The position numbers were made by a program, and so were the translations under genes. Under the pieces are notes generated by a model. It saw nothing but the letters and a program-made list of their open reading frames with translations, was not told the origin of the DNA and did no database searches. DNA of 64,000 bases from Aromatoleum bremense (lineage in GTDB: Bacteria; Pseudomonadota; Gammaproteobacteria; Burkholderiales; Rhodocyclaceae), in contig NZ_CP059467.1 in assembly GCF_017894365.1 (NCBI RefSeq), forward strand, positions 3,472,001 through 3,536,000. The letters run 5' to 3'. Position 1 is the stretch's first letter. The number at the start of each line of letters is the position of its first letter. This document shows, piece after piece, positions 46,468 through 54,657 of this stretch.

Positions 46468-46497
46468 ACTATAAAACAGGCGCCGGAAATTGCGCAA
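46468..46497 (-). promoter_or_regulatory. sigma-70 promoter of the leuA leader
   Basis: Minus strand: TTGCGC (46492-46497), 18-base spacer, TATAGT (46468-46473). Transcription would begin around 46459-46463, at or next to the leader peptide ATG. Confidence 0.6.
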
Positions 46498-46543
46498 GCG
46501 CGAGGCCGATTGTTTTTGTCGATCCTCGCGATTGCGCCCGGCT

Positions 46544-47863
46544 TCAGCGCATTTCGAACGCCTCCTGGTGAAACCGCACCCGCCCCATGCCCAGTTTGCG
46601 CAGTCCGCCGCGCAGCGCCTCGGCAAAAGCGCGCGGTCCGCAGAACCAGATTTCCGGCTGACGCTTGCCGGCGTGGCGGGCATGCAGTGCTTCGGCGGTC
46701 AGCGGCCGGTCGCGGTCGGTGCTGACGACATGCAGGCGGATCGTCGGCAGCGCAGCGCACAGCGATTCGAGGCGCGCAACGAACGGGTCGTCGTCGCGCT
46801 GGCGCGTGCAGTAGTAGAAGTCCGCGACTGGGGCTTCGGCCGGCGCTTCCTGCAGCGACTCGAGCCACGCGAGGAAAGGTGTGACGCCGATGCCGCCGGC
46901 GATCCAGATCTGCTCGGACTTCCGCGTGCCGCGACGATAGTCGAAGCGGCCGTACGGACCTTCGATCTTTACCGGCTGGCCGGCGCCGAGCCGCGCCGCG
47001 AGCCCGTGCGTATAGTCGCCGAGTCCCTTGATCTGGAACGTGATGCGCCGGTCACCGCGGTCGGCGCAGGCGATCGTGAAGGGGTGGGCGCCTTCGATGC
47101 GATCGAACGTGACGAACGCGAATTGCCCCGGCCGATGGCCGCGCCAGCCGTCCTCAAGACGACAGACGACCTCCGTCAGGCCGGACGCCTGTTCGCGCAC
47201 GGCCTCGATGCGGCCGCCGACCTGTCGCGCGCGACCGATGCGTCCGGACAACGAGCGCAGGCCCGAAACGGTGCCGGCGACGATGAACAGGGTGAGCAGT
47301 GCGCCGATGGCGCTCGTCCAGTAGTCGAGGGGCGCGAGGAACGCGGCGTGGATCGCGAGCATGCCGTACAGCACCGGCATCGCGTGGTGGAGGTGGCGCC
47401 ACGGCCGGTATGGCAGGCGCTTCCACAGTGTCAGCACGAGCATCGCGATCAGCGCGTAGATCGCCCATTCGCCGAGGTCCTCGGCGACGTCGCGCATGAC
47501 TTCGAGAAAGCCGCCTTCGTGTTCTTTCGGCAGCCGGCCTGCGCGGCCGACAAAGGACTTGATGACGTCGTCGGACATCTCGACGAGCCAGTGCAGCGCG
47601 GCGAAGCCGATCGCGAGGATGCCGGCCCACTTGTGTACGCGGTAGATCCGGTCCATGCCGCCCAGCGGCCGCTCGAGCCACGCCGGCCGCGTCGCCAGCA
47701 CGATCGCCAGCGACATCAGCGAGAACGCCCACAGCCCGGTGAGGTACAGCGCCTCCTGCCGCACCGCCCAGGGCAGGGACGCGCCCTCAGCGGGGTTTGA
47801 TGACAAAGTGATGGCCCAGGCGAAGGTCACGAGCGCGAGGAAGCTGGCGAGTAGGGTCTTCAT
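46544..47863 (-). CDS. Ferric-reductase-like transmembrane flavocytochrome (FRD/NOX-type)
   Basis: A 439-residue protein. The N-terminal ~210 residues hold six membrane segments with paired His residues for haem b ([20 protein letters not shown] and [20 protein letters not shown]). The C-terminal half is a ferredoxin-NADP reductase module: FAD site [11 protein letters not shown], nucleotide site [19 protein letters not shown] and the terminal [14 protein letters not shown]. It should move electrons from NAD(P)H through FAD and haem across the membrane. Encoded downstream of PepSY, DHC and SHP on the same strand, it is a plausible electron source for those periplasmic cytochromes. The ATG at 47863 begins [10 protein letters not shown]. 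Confidence 0.86.
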   Translation of the reverse strand: MKTLLASFLALVTFAWAITLSSNPAEGASLPWAVRQEALYLTGLWAFSLMSLAIVLATRPAWLERPLGGMDRIYRVHKWAGILAIGFAALHWLVEMSDDVIKSFVGRAGRLPKEHEGGFLEVMRDVAEDLGEWAIYALIAMLVLTLWKRLPYRPWRHLHHAMPVLYGMLAIHAAFLAPLDYWTSAIGALLTLFIVAGTVSGLRSLSGRIGRARQVGGRIEAVREQASGLTEVVCRLEDGWRGHRPGQFAFVTFDRIEGAHPFTIACADRGDRRITFQIKGLGDYTHGLAARLGAGQPVKIEGPYGRFDYRRGTRKSEQIWIAGGIGVTPFLAWLESLQEAPAEAPVADFYYCTRQRDDDPFVARLESLCAALPTIRLHVVSTDRDRPLTAEALHARHAGKRQPEIWFCGPRAFAEALRGGLRKLGMGRVRFHQEAFEMR

Positions 47864-47931
47864 GGTCGTGTCCGTGTGACGGGGGTCGGAAAATGGCCCG
47901 GCAGCGGCATTGGCCAAGCCGGGCCGTTCGC

Positions 47932-48402
47932 TCACACACCCAGGCCGCGGCGGGTCAGCCGGGTGCCGGGGTCGAGCTCGGAGTTCCGTTCGGCGCCACG
48001 CTCCGCCCCGCGGCTGTCGTCGCCACGGATGCCGCGCTCGATGTCGCGATCGGAGTCGCTCGTCGGGCGGGCCCCGGAGTCGTCGCCACGGCGCCCGTCG
48101 CGCCCCTTGCGATCGGTGCGGACGAGGTCGCCGTTCGTCGGATCGACGACGAGCTTGACCTTGCGTCCGTCGCGGTCGATGGCCTTGACTTCATATGCGT
48201 TGTCCTCGCGTTCGATCTCGCTGATGTCGCGGTAACCGGCGGCGACGATCTTGTCGTGGATCTGCGGAATCGACAGCCAATTGCCCCGTTCGGCGGCGCT
48301 GTCGGTCGCGACATTCTGGGCGAACACCGGGGCGACCGTGAGGCCCGTGGCGAGCAGGCCGGCGCTGATGGCGATGGCGGTGACGAGGTGTGAAGTGCGC
48401 AT
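47932..48402 (-). CDS. PepSY domain protein, exported
   Basis: A 156-residue exported protein with a signal peptide ending VFA (about 28) and one PepSY domain (about 42-95: LSIPQIHDKIVAAGYRDISE, YEVKAIDRDGRKVKLVVDPT). A charged, low-complexity tail of Arg, Asp and Gly follows (DSDRDIERGIRGDDSRGAER). PepSY domains often occur beside redox membrane proteins and two-component systems. It lies 68 bases before the ferric-reductase-like gene, and its upstream region carries one copy of the conserved 39-bp element (48473-48511). Confidence 0.84.
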   Translation of the reverse strand: MRTSHLVTAIAISAGLLATGLTVAPVFAQNVATDSAAERGNWLSIPQIHDKIVAAGYRDISEIEREDNAYEVKAIDRDGRKVKLVVDPTNGDLVRTDRKGRDGRRGDDSGARPTSDSDRDIERGIRGDDSRGAERGAERNSELDPGTRLTRRGLGV

Positions 48403-48472
48403 GATTCGATCTCCTTGTGTCTCTTGGTTGCCGGTCGGGTTGTGACCGTGAAACCATTGTGCGAGGGCGGTG

Positions 48473-48511
48473 CTGAACGAAGCCTGAAGCGCGTGTTCAT
48501 GCTGCGTTCAG
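48473..48511. promoter_or_regulatory. Conserved 39-bp element, copy 1 (candidate response-regulator operator)
   Basis: CTGAA-N6-CTGAA followed by GTTCA-N6-GTTCA. Each half-site pair has an 11-bp period, as OmpR-type regulators require. The copy at 49583-49621 is identical at 28 of 39 positions, including all four half-sites. Confidence 0.6.
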
Positions 48512-48525
48512 CGTCCTGGCATTGG

Positions 48526-49020
48526 TCAGTCGTCCTCGAAATAACCGTCGTTGGCGTCCACGTGGCATGCCGGACAGTTGGCCTTCGAGCCGACGTCCTT
48601 GTGCTGCCACTCGCTGCGGGACACCTCGTCATGCTCGCGGACCCATTTCGGCAGTTCGGTGATGCGCTGCGGAGAAGCCCCGGCCGGCACGCCTTTCATC
48701 AGCTTGCGGCCGTGGCGGCGCCCACCGGCGTCGGCGGCGTTGTCGACGAGATAGCGCGTGACATGAGCGGCGGTCTGGGGGTCGAGGCTGGCGTTGTCGC
48801 CGAAATGATCTTCGAGCTCGACCATCATGCGTCGCCAGGAGGCGGCCGGCAGCATCGCCGGCGGAAACGCCATGTGACAGCTGCCGCATTCGTCGATAGT
48901 GAGCTTGTCGGTGACGGGCGGGAAATAATCGTCGCCGCCGGCGCGGGCCTTGCTCAGCACCGCGGCGGTCAGGCCGATGACGAGCAGGCCGGCGACGACC
49001 GAACGTGCGGGTATGTTCAT
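48526..49020 (-). CDS. Diheme cytochrome c (DHC)
   Basis: A 164-residue periplasmic cytochrome with a signal peptide (to about 27, ending ARA) and two haem c sites, CGSCH (45-49) and CPACH (149-153). It matches the DHC family, the high-affinity electron donor to SHP in Rhodobacter and Shewanella. AAGGAG precedes the ATG at 49020. It is 53 bases after the SHP-like gene on the same strand, the usual order. Confidence 0.88.
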   Translation of the reverse strand: MNIPARSVVAGLLVIGLTAAVLSKARAGGDDYFPPVTDKLTIDECGSCHMAFPPAMLPAASWRRMMVELEDHFGDNASLDPQTAAHVTRYLVDNAADAGGRRHGRKLMKGVPAGASPQRITELPKWVREHDEVSRSEWQHKDVGSKANCPACHVDANDGYFEDD

Positions 49021-49073
49021 GCGATTCTCCTTTCTGTGGAGGCAAAACGGTTCGGAAGGGCACGCAAGGACGA

Positions 49074-49490
49074 TCACTGGTTCGTCATGTAGGCGAGCCA
49101 GTCCCCCTTTTCGAGCGGGGTGCATTCGCGGCCCAGCACTTCGTCGCAATTGCGTTTGAACCACTTTTCGACTTTCGCGGCGTCCTTGTAGCGCGCCGGC
49201 GAAACCGACAGTGCCATCGGCTCGATCGGCTTGCGCGTGCGGGTGTGGCCGGCGCTGCGCGCGTCGTTTCCGTGGCAGGACGTGCAGGCCGGGGTGTCGG
49301 CCTTGCCCGTGTTGTGTTGCGTGCGGTGCAGGGTTTCGCCGCGGGCGGCCGAAAAACCGGAGAAACCCGGATCGGCGGCCTTTGCCGCCGCGGCATAGCG
49401 ATCGACCAGGGTTTCCCGCGGGCCGCCGATTGCGGTCGACGCCAAGCCGAAGGCGCAAAGGAAACCGATTGCATAGCGTGTGGGGGTCAT
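49074..49490 (-). CDS. SHP-type monohaem cytochrome c (DUF1924, sphaeroides haem protein)
   Basis: A 138-residue periplasmic cytochrome with a signal peptide and one haem site CTSCH (69-73). The C-terminal block WFKRNCDEVLGRECTPLEKGDWLAYM matches SHP: Asn114 (RNC) is in the position of the unusual Asn axial ligand that swings away on reduction so O2 or NO can bind, and Cys115 and Cys123 correspond to its disulfide. Upstream TRTRKPIEPMA is also SHP-like. It is paired with DHC downstream. The physiological role of SHP is not settled; oxygen or nitric oxide chemistry has been proposed. Confidence 0.88.
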   Translation of the reverse strand: MTPTRYAIGFLCAFGLASTAIGGPRETLVDRYAAAAKAADPGFSGFSAARGETLHRTQHNTGKADTPACTSCHGNDARSAGHTRTRKPIEPMALSVSPARYKDAAKVEKWFKRNCDEVLGRECTPLEKGDWLAYMTNQ

Positions 49491-49582
49491 GTTTTCATCC
49501 TTGTCGTGGCGGCACTGCGGTTCCGGGCGGGACGGCTGCTAACGGCCATTGCGAACCGTGACTGCAGTGTGGAGGGGCGTAC

Positions 49583-49621
49583 CTGAACCGGAGCTGAAGC
49601 GGCCGTTCACGTTGCGTTCAT
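49583..49621. promoter_or_regulatory. Conserved 39-bp element, copy 2, in the SHP / PepSY-TCS divergent region
   Basis: Same layout as copy 1: CTGAA-N6-CTGAA then GTTCA-N6-GTTCA, with shared cores CTGAAGCG and TGCGTTCA. It is about 70 bases upstream of PepSY-RR-HK and about 95 upstream of the SHP gene, well placed for joint control. Confidence 0.6.
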
Positions 49622-49687
49622 GGCGAGGCTGCTAAAAACGGGGCTGCCGGAACACTCGCAGCAGATCGCCACAACCGGGAGTCACTC

Positions 49688-50023
49688 GTGCGCTTCGTTT
49701 CCCTCATTGCCGTCATCGTGTCGTCCGTCGTTGCCTTGGTACCGTCTGTCGTTCTCGCCGGTGACGAGCACGACCACGATCGTGCCCGCCGCGCCGTCGA
49801 GCGGGGCGAGGTGATGCCGTTGCAACGGATACTCGACAACGTCGAGCGCGATCACCCGGGGCAGGTCATCGAAGTCGAGCTCGAGCAGGAAGACGGTCGC
49901 TGGATATACGAAATCAAGGTGCTGAAGGCGGGCGGCGCGCTCGTCAAACTGGAGATCGACGCGCACGACGGGGTCGTCCTGCGTGATCGCGAACGTGCAC
50001 CGGGAGCAGGAGGGAGGCGCTGA
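49688..50023 (+). CDS. PepSY domain protein, first gene of a two-component operon
   Basis: A 111-residue exported protein starting with GTG (GGGAG 7 bases upstream) and a signal peptide ending VLA (about 24). One PepSY unit covers about 40-100: VMPLQRILDNVERDHPGQVI, GRWIYEIKVLKAGGALVKLE. It is translationally linked to the response regulator (TGATG). Such PepSY-RR-HK triplets are common, and the PepSY protein may tune the sensor in the periplasm. It is paralogous in domain, not in detail, to the PepSY protein at 47932. Confidence 0.86.
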   Translation: MRFVSLIAVIVSSVVALVPSVVLAGDEHDHDRARRAVERGEVMPLQRILDNVERDHPGQVIEVELEQEDGRWIYEIKVLKAGGALVKLEIDAHDGVVLRDRERAPGAGGRR

Positions 50024-50685
50024 TGCATATCCTGGTCGTCGAAGACGAACCGACGCTCGCCGCGCAGCTCGTCGAAGCGCTCGCCGCTGCCGGCTATGCG
50101 GTCGACCATGCCGACAACGGGCGGGACGCGCACTTCATCGGCGGCGTCGAACCGCTCGACGCAGTGGTACTCGATCTTGGCCTGCCGCTGATGGACGGGA
50201 TCACGGTGCTGAAGAAATGGCGCGCCGCAGGACGCACGATGCCGGTGCTGATCCTCACCGCACGCGACAACTGGCATGAAAAAGTCGCCGGGATCGATGC
50301 CGGGGCCGATGATTACCTCACCAAGCCGTTCCACATGGAAGAGCTTCTCGCGCGCCTGCGGGCGCTGATCCGACGCGCCGGCGGCCACGCCAGCGCCGAG
50401 CTCGCGTGCGGTCCGGTATTGCTCGACACGCGCGCCGGGCGCGTCAGTGTGAATGGCGACGCGGTGAACCTGACCAGCCACGAGCTGCGCGTGCTGGACT
50501 ACCTGATGCACCACCAGGGTGAGATCGTGTCGCGCAGCGATCTCACCGAGCACATCTACGCCCAGGATTTCGATCGCGATTCGAATACCATCGAAGTCTT
50601 CATCGGCCGTCTGCGCAAGAAGCTTCCCCCCGGGATGATCGAAACAGTCAGGGGCCTCGGCTACCGCATGGTTTGTCCCGCGTGA
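50023..50685 (+). CDS. OmpR/PmrA/QseB-type response regulator
   Basis: A 220-residue regulator. The receiver has EDEP near 7-10, phospho-acceptor Asp51 (VLDLGLP) and Lys101 (LTKPF). The winged-helix domain (about 125-218) contains LTSHELRVLDYLMHHQGEIV, SRSDLTEHIY and NTIEVFIGRLRKKL. The ATG shares one base with the PepSY stop. The GTG of the kinase gene overlaps its own stop, giving one operon. It is the best candidate to bind the 39-bp elements with 11-bp period near 48.5 and 49.6 kb. Confidence 0.93.
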   Translation: MHILVVEDEPTLAAQLVEALAAAGYAVDHADNGRDAHFIGGVEPLDAVVLDLGLPLMDGITVLKKWRAAGRTMPVLILTARDNWHEKVAGIDAGADDYLTKPFHMEELLARLRALIRRAGGHASAELACGPVLLDTRAGRVSVNGDAVNLTSHELRVLDYLMHHQGEIVSRSDLTEHIYAQDFDRDSNTIEVFIGRLRKKLPPGMIETVRGLGYRMVCPA

Positions 50686-52052
50686 ACATGTTCGGCGCAC
50701 CGCCCGGTTCGCTGCGCGTGCGGCTGCTCGCCGGCAGCCTGGTGTGGATTCTCGGGACGCTGACGCTGACCGGGTTCGTTCTCGCCGATCTTTTCCGGCG
50801 CCATGCCGCGGAGCGGTTCGAAGCCGAACTGCGCATCCATCTCGACCAGCTCACCGCGAATCTCGATTTCGCCATCGACGGCACCCCGCGATTGCGCGCC
50901 GAACTGAGCGACCCGCGGCTGCAGAAGCCGTATTCCGGACTCTACTGGCAGATCGACCGCGCTGCGAACGCAGGGCAGCCCGCGGTGCTGCGTTCGCGTT
51001 CCCTGTGGGACACGACGCTGCGCGTGCCGGCCGACAGCCCGGCCGACGGCGAACTCCACGTCCACCGCATCGCCGGACCGGACCGCGCGCAGGTGGTGAT
51101 GATGGAGCGCGTAGTCCGGCCGGCCGCTTTTCCCGACGAGTCGCTGCGCCTGATCGTCGCCGCGGACGAGCGCGGCATGACGGACCCGGTACGCGAGTTC
51201 GTCGGCCTGCTTGCGATCGCGCTCGGCGTGCTGGCGGCCGGTCTCGTCGCTGCGGTGGTGCTCCAGGTATCGGTTGGACTCGCGCCGCTGCGCCGGCTGC
51301 GCAGTGCGCTCACCGAAGTGCGCGACGGCCGCACGCGGCGCCTGAACGGCGCCTATCCGAACGAAGTGCAGCCGCTCGTCGACGAACTCAACGCAGTGCT
51401 GCAGCACGACGCCGAAGTGGTTAGCCGCGCGCGTACCCAGGCGGGCAACCTCGCCCACGCCGTCAAGACGCCGCTGGCGGTGCTCGGCAACGCTGCGGCG
51501 CGCGAGGACGGCCCGCTCGCACGTCTCGTCGCCGAGCAGGTCGCGGCCGCCCAGCGTCAGGTCGACTACCATCTGGCGCGGGCGCGCGCCGCCGCCGCGG
51601 TGCAAGTGCCCGGGATGCGCACCGCGATCCTGCCGCTGGTCGAATCGCTGGTGCGGGTGATGAAGCGCCTGCATGCGGAACGCGACCTCGAGATTGCGAT
51701 CGAAGCCTGCGCTGGCGAACCCGCTTTTCGCGGCGAAGAGCAGGATTTCCAGGAAATGCTCGGAAACCTCGTCGACAACGCCTGCAAATGGGCGCGCCGC
51801 CGCGTCGAGGTGCGCGTGGCGGTCGAGCGCAGCCAGCTCGTGATCGTCGTCGAGGATGACGGCCCCGGGCTCGCGGCGCCGGAACGCGAAGCCGTATTCG
51901 GTCGCGGCGTGCGCGCCGACGAACGCACGCCCGGCTCGGGGCTCGGGTTGGCGATCGTGCGTGATCTCGCGCATCTCTACGGCGGCGACGTGCGGCTAGA
52001 CGCCGCCTTGGCCGGCGGCCTGCGCGTTGTGCTCACTCTGCCGGCGGCGTAA
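50682..52052 (+). CDS. Sensor histidine kinase partner of the OmpR-type regulator
   Basis: A 456-residue membrane kinase starting with GTG inside the regulator's stop. It has two membrane segments (LLAGSLVWILGTLTLTGFVL; GLLAIALGVLAAGLVAAVVL) around a ~130-residue periplasmic sensor, then HAMP. The H box is AGNLAHAVKTPLAVL (His near 263), N box LGNLVDNACKWA, G1 DDGPGL and G2 GSGLGLAIVRDL. Its type, with the HAVKTPL box, is close to PhoQ/QseC-like kinases. The periplasmic ligand is unknown; the PepSY neighbour and cytochromes hint at a redox or metal cue. Confidence 0.92.
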   Translation: MNMFGAPPGSLRVRLLAGSLVWILGTLTLTGFVLADLFRRHAAERFEAELRIHLDQLTANLDFAIDGTPRLRAELSDPRLQKPYSGLYWQIDRAANAGQPAVLRSRSLWDTTLRVPADSPADGELHVHRIAGPDRAQVVMMERVVRPAAFPDESLRLIVAADERGMTDPVREFVGLLAIALGVLAAGLVAAVVLQVSVGLAPLRRLRSALTEVRDGRTRRLNGAYPNEVQPLVDELNAVLQHDAEVVSRARTQAGNLAHAVKTPLAVLGNAAAREDGPLARLVAEQVAAAQRQVDYHLARARAAAAVQVPGMRTAILPLVESLVRVMKRLHAERDLEIAIEACAGEPAFRGEEQDFQEMLGNLVDNACKWARRRVEVRVAVERSQLVIVVEDDGPGLAAPEREAVFGRGVRADERTPGSGLGLAIVRDLAHLYGGDVRLDAALAGGLRVVLTLPAA

Positions 52053-52105
52053 GTTTCGCGCGATGCCCGGCCCTCGAATTTTCCAAAGTACCGTGAGAGA
52101 TATCG

Positions 52106-53038
52106 ATGAATCCAGAACAAACCCGCTCCCTGATCACCATCTGCCTGATGGCGGCGTTCGCCGACGGGCACCAGGATCCGCGCGAGCGCGAGCACGTGCG
52201 CCGCGTCGCCGAGTCGCTGTCGGCGCAAGCCGGCATCGACTTCATGCCGCTGTATCAGGACGTGCTGCTCAAGCGCATCAGCCTCGAGCAGGCGGTCGAA
52301 GCGCTCGGCAGTCCGGAACTGCGCCAGCTCGCGTTCGAGATGGCGGTCGGCGTGTGTGATGCGGACGGCGTGCATGATGCCGGCGAGACGGCTTTTCTCG
52401 ACCGGCTGAATGGCGTACTGGGACTCGGGCGGGCCGAGTCGGCGGCGATCGTGCGCGACGCCGACGCGCTTGCCGAAGCGCCGGTCGACAAGCCGATCCC
52501 GGAAATACCCGCCGCCGCCGGACCCGACCAGGCCGAACTCGACAAGATGATCCTCAACGCCGCGATCCTGAACGGCGCGCTGGAACTGCTGCCCGAGTCG
52601 CTGGCGTCGATGGCGATCATCCCGCTGCAGACGCGGCTCGTGTATCGCGTCGGCAAGGCGCACGGCTTCGAACTGGACCGGCGGCACATCGCCGATTTCC
52701 TTGCGACCGTCGGAGTCGGCCTGACGTCGCAATACGTCGAGCAGTTCGGCCGCAAGCTCGTCGGCGGACTGCTCGGCAAGATGCTCGGCCGCGCGGGCCG
52801 GACGATCGGCAGCGAGGCGACGGGCTCGGCGTTCTCGTTCGCGACGACCTATGCGCTCGGGCATGTCGCGAAGCGCTATTACGCGGACGGCCGCAAGCTC
52901 GACGCGGCGGCGCTGAAGACGAGTTTCGCGCAACTGGCGGACAGCGCGCGCGGCCTGCAGGACCGTTACGCGCCGGAAATCGTCCAGCGTGCCCGCACGC
53001 TCGACCTGAAGCGCCTGACGGCGGAACTGCGCGCCTGA
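52106..53038 (+). CDS. TerB-like and DUF697 (YcjF-type) domain protein
   Basis: A 310-residue protein. Residues ~1-125 resemble a TerB/DjlA-type helical domain (LITICLMAAFADGHQDPRER, AVGVCDADGVHDAGETAFLD). Residues ~150-280 match DUF697 (AAILNGALELLPESLASMAI, LQTRLVYRVGKAHGFELDR, GLTSQYVEQFGRKLVGGLLG), a weakly hydrophobic domain also found in YcjF. It stands alone, 53 bases after the kinase gene. Function unknown. Confidence 0.8.
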   Translation: MNPEQTRSLITICLMAAFADGHQDPREREHVRRVAESLSAQAGIDFMPLYQDVLLKRISLEQAVEALGSPELRQLAFEMAVGVCDADGVHDAGETAFLDRLNGVLGLGRAESAAIVRDADALAEAPVDKPIPEIPAAAGPDQAELDKMILNAAILNGALELLPESLASMAIIPLQTRLVYRVGKAHGFELDRRHIADFLATVGVGLTSQYVEQFGRKLVGGLLGKMLGRAGRTIGSEATGSAFSFATTYALGHVAKRYYADGRKLDAAALKTSFAQLADSARGLQDRYAPEIVQRARTLDLKRLTAELRA

Positions 53039-53083
53039 CGGAGCGGCATCCGCCGGCGAATCGTCAGGGGTGGTGCGGCCGGG

Positions 53084-53857
53084 TCAGGGCGGCGGTTCGT
53101 CGTCTCGCGGTCCGACGGCCGCCTCTTGCGTGCGCCGTCGCTGCATGAAGCGCCAAATGTAGACCACGTAGCCGGAGACGGCATAGCCGAGGAAAAGCGC
53201 GAACAGTACGCCGGGCGGGTAACTCGACACCAGTGCGAAGGCCAGCACCAGCGCGATGACGACGATGAACGGCACGCTCTTGCGCAGGTTGATGCTCTTG
53301 CCGCTCCAGAACAGCACGTTGCTGACCATCGACAGGCCGCTGAAGATCGTCAGCGCCGCGGCGAACCAGCGCACGTCTTCGCCCGTCAGGCCGTTGTCGA
53401 TGACCACCCACACCAGCCCCGCGATCAACGCCGCGGCGGCAGGGCTGGGCAGCCCCTGGAAGTAGCGCTTGTCGATGACGTCGATGTTGGTGTTGAAGCG
53501 GGCCAGTCGCAGCGCCGCGCCGGCACAGTAGATGAACGCCGCGATCCAGCCGAGCTTCCCCATGTCCTTGAGCGCCCACTCGTACATCACCAGCGCCGGG
53601 GCCGCGCCGAACGAAACCATGTCGGAAAGCGAATCGTATTCGGCGCCGAATTCGCTTTGCGTGTGGGTCAGGCGCGCGACTCGGCCGTCGAGGCCGTCGA
53701 GGACCATCGCGACGAAGATCGCCACCGCCGCATGTTCGAAACGCAGGTTCATCGCCTGGACGATCGCGTAGAAACCCGCGAACAGCGCCGCGGTGGTGAA
53801 GAGGTTCGGCAGGATGTAGATGCCGCGCCGGCGTTTCTCGGGGGAGATCATGGGCAT
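53084..53857 (-). CDS. pssA: CDP-diacylglycerol--serine O-phosphatidyltransferase
   Basis: A 257-residue membrane enzyme of the CDP-alcohol phosphotransferase family. The catalytic motif D-G-x2-A-R-x8-G-x3-D-x3-D appears as LDGLDGRVARLTHTQSEFG followed by AEYDSLSDMVSFG. Several membrane helices follow. It makes phosphatidylserine, the substrate of Psd encoded immediately upstream on the same strand. Confidence 0.95.
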   Translation of the reverse strand: MPMISPEKRRRGIYILPNLFTTAALFAGFYAIVQAMNLRFEHAAVAIFVAMVLDGLDGRVARLTHTQSEFGAEYDSLSDMVSFGAAPALVMYEWALKDMGKLGWIAAFIYCAGAALRLARFNTNIDVIDKRYFQGLPSPAAAALIAGLVWVVIDNGLTGEDVRWFAAALTIFSGLSMVSNVLFWSGKSINLRKSVPFIVVIALVLAFALVSSYPPGVLFALFLGYAVSGYVVYIWRFMQRRRTQEAAVGPRDDEPPP

Positions 53858-53940
53858 GAAGAGGCGTGTTCCGCTATGGGCCGGGATGCCGAATGCCGAT
53901 TCTAGCGCAGCGCCGGGGTGTCATGGCATGCCCTGCGCAA

Positions 53941-54588
53941 TCAGGGCAACTCGGCCAGGATCGTGCTCGATGCCGAGACCTTGTCGCCGATCGTCACCCG
54001 TGCGCGGCTGCCCGGGGGCAGGTAGACATCGACGCGCGAGCCGAAACGGATGAAGCCGTAGCGCTGTCCACGGGCGAGCGACGCTCCCGCTTCGACGTAG
54101 CACAGAATGCGCCGTGCGATCAGGCCGGCGACCTGCACGCAGGTGACGTCGTGCCCGTCCGTGGTGCGCAGGTGCAGCGCATTGCGTTCGTTCTCCACCG
54201 AGGCCTTGTCGAGGGCGGCATTGACGAAACGGCCGGCGTTGTACCAGCGCGCGACAACCTCGCCGTCGACGGGGCTGCGATTCGAGTGAACGTTGAACAC
54301 GTTCATGAACACGCTGATCTTGAGGCTGTCCCGGTCGAGATACGGATCGCGTACCGGCTCGATCGCGACGATGCGGCCGTCGGCAGGCGACAGCACGTCC
54401 TTCGCGCCCTGCGGGATCGGCCGCGGCGGATCGCGGAAGAACTGCACGACGAAGATGAACAGCAGCCAGAACGGCAGCGCCCAGCCGAAGCCCGCCGCGC
54501 CGTTGATGACCAGCGCGACTGCCAGCGCGATCGCGATGAAAGGCCAGCCTTCGCGGGCGAGGAGCGGATGGGGATAATTATTGGACAT
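53941..54588 (-). CDS. psd: Phosphatidylserine decarboxylase (short form)
   Basis: A 215-residue proenzyme of the short (archaetidylserine decarboxylase-like) class. Two N-terminal membrane segments precede the [15 protein letters not shown] block, [19 protein letters not shown] and the self-cleavage site Gly183-Ser184 in [14 protein letters not shown], whose Ser becomes the pyruvoyl group. It makes phosphatidylethanolamine from the PssA product. It lies between ilvC and pssA; a terminator after ilvC separates it partly. Confidence 0.93.
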   Translation of the reverse strand: MSNNYPHPLLAREGWPFIAIALAVALVINGAAGFGWALPFWLLFIFVVQFFRDPPRPIPQGAKDVLSPADGRIVAIEPVRDPYLDRDSLKISVFMNVFNVHSNRSPVDGEVVARWYNAGRFVNAALDKASVENERNALHLRTTDGHDVTCVQVAGLIARRILCYVEAGASLARGQRYGFIRFGSRVDVYLPPGSRARVTIGDKVSASSTILAELP

Positions 54589-54602
54589 GATGTACTCGAG
54601 AT

Positions 54603-54642
54603 AAAAAAAGGCCGGGTTCCGGCAAGACGCGGAACCCGGCCT
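54603..54642 (-). terminator. Intrinsic terminator after ilvC
   Basis: Minus strand: 13-bp perfect stem (54609-54621 with 54630-54642, 8-base loop) followed by a run of T residues. It sits 15 bases after the ilvC stop and just before psd, so psd-pssA must have read-through or their own promoter. Confidence 0.92.
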
Positions 54643-54657
54643 GTGGTTCGAGACAGG

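Noticed and set aside
46490..47800. 436-codon plus-strand frame opposite the ferric-reductase-like gene
   Set aside because: Antisense shadow; the minus strand shows FAD, NAD and haem motifs.
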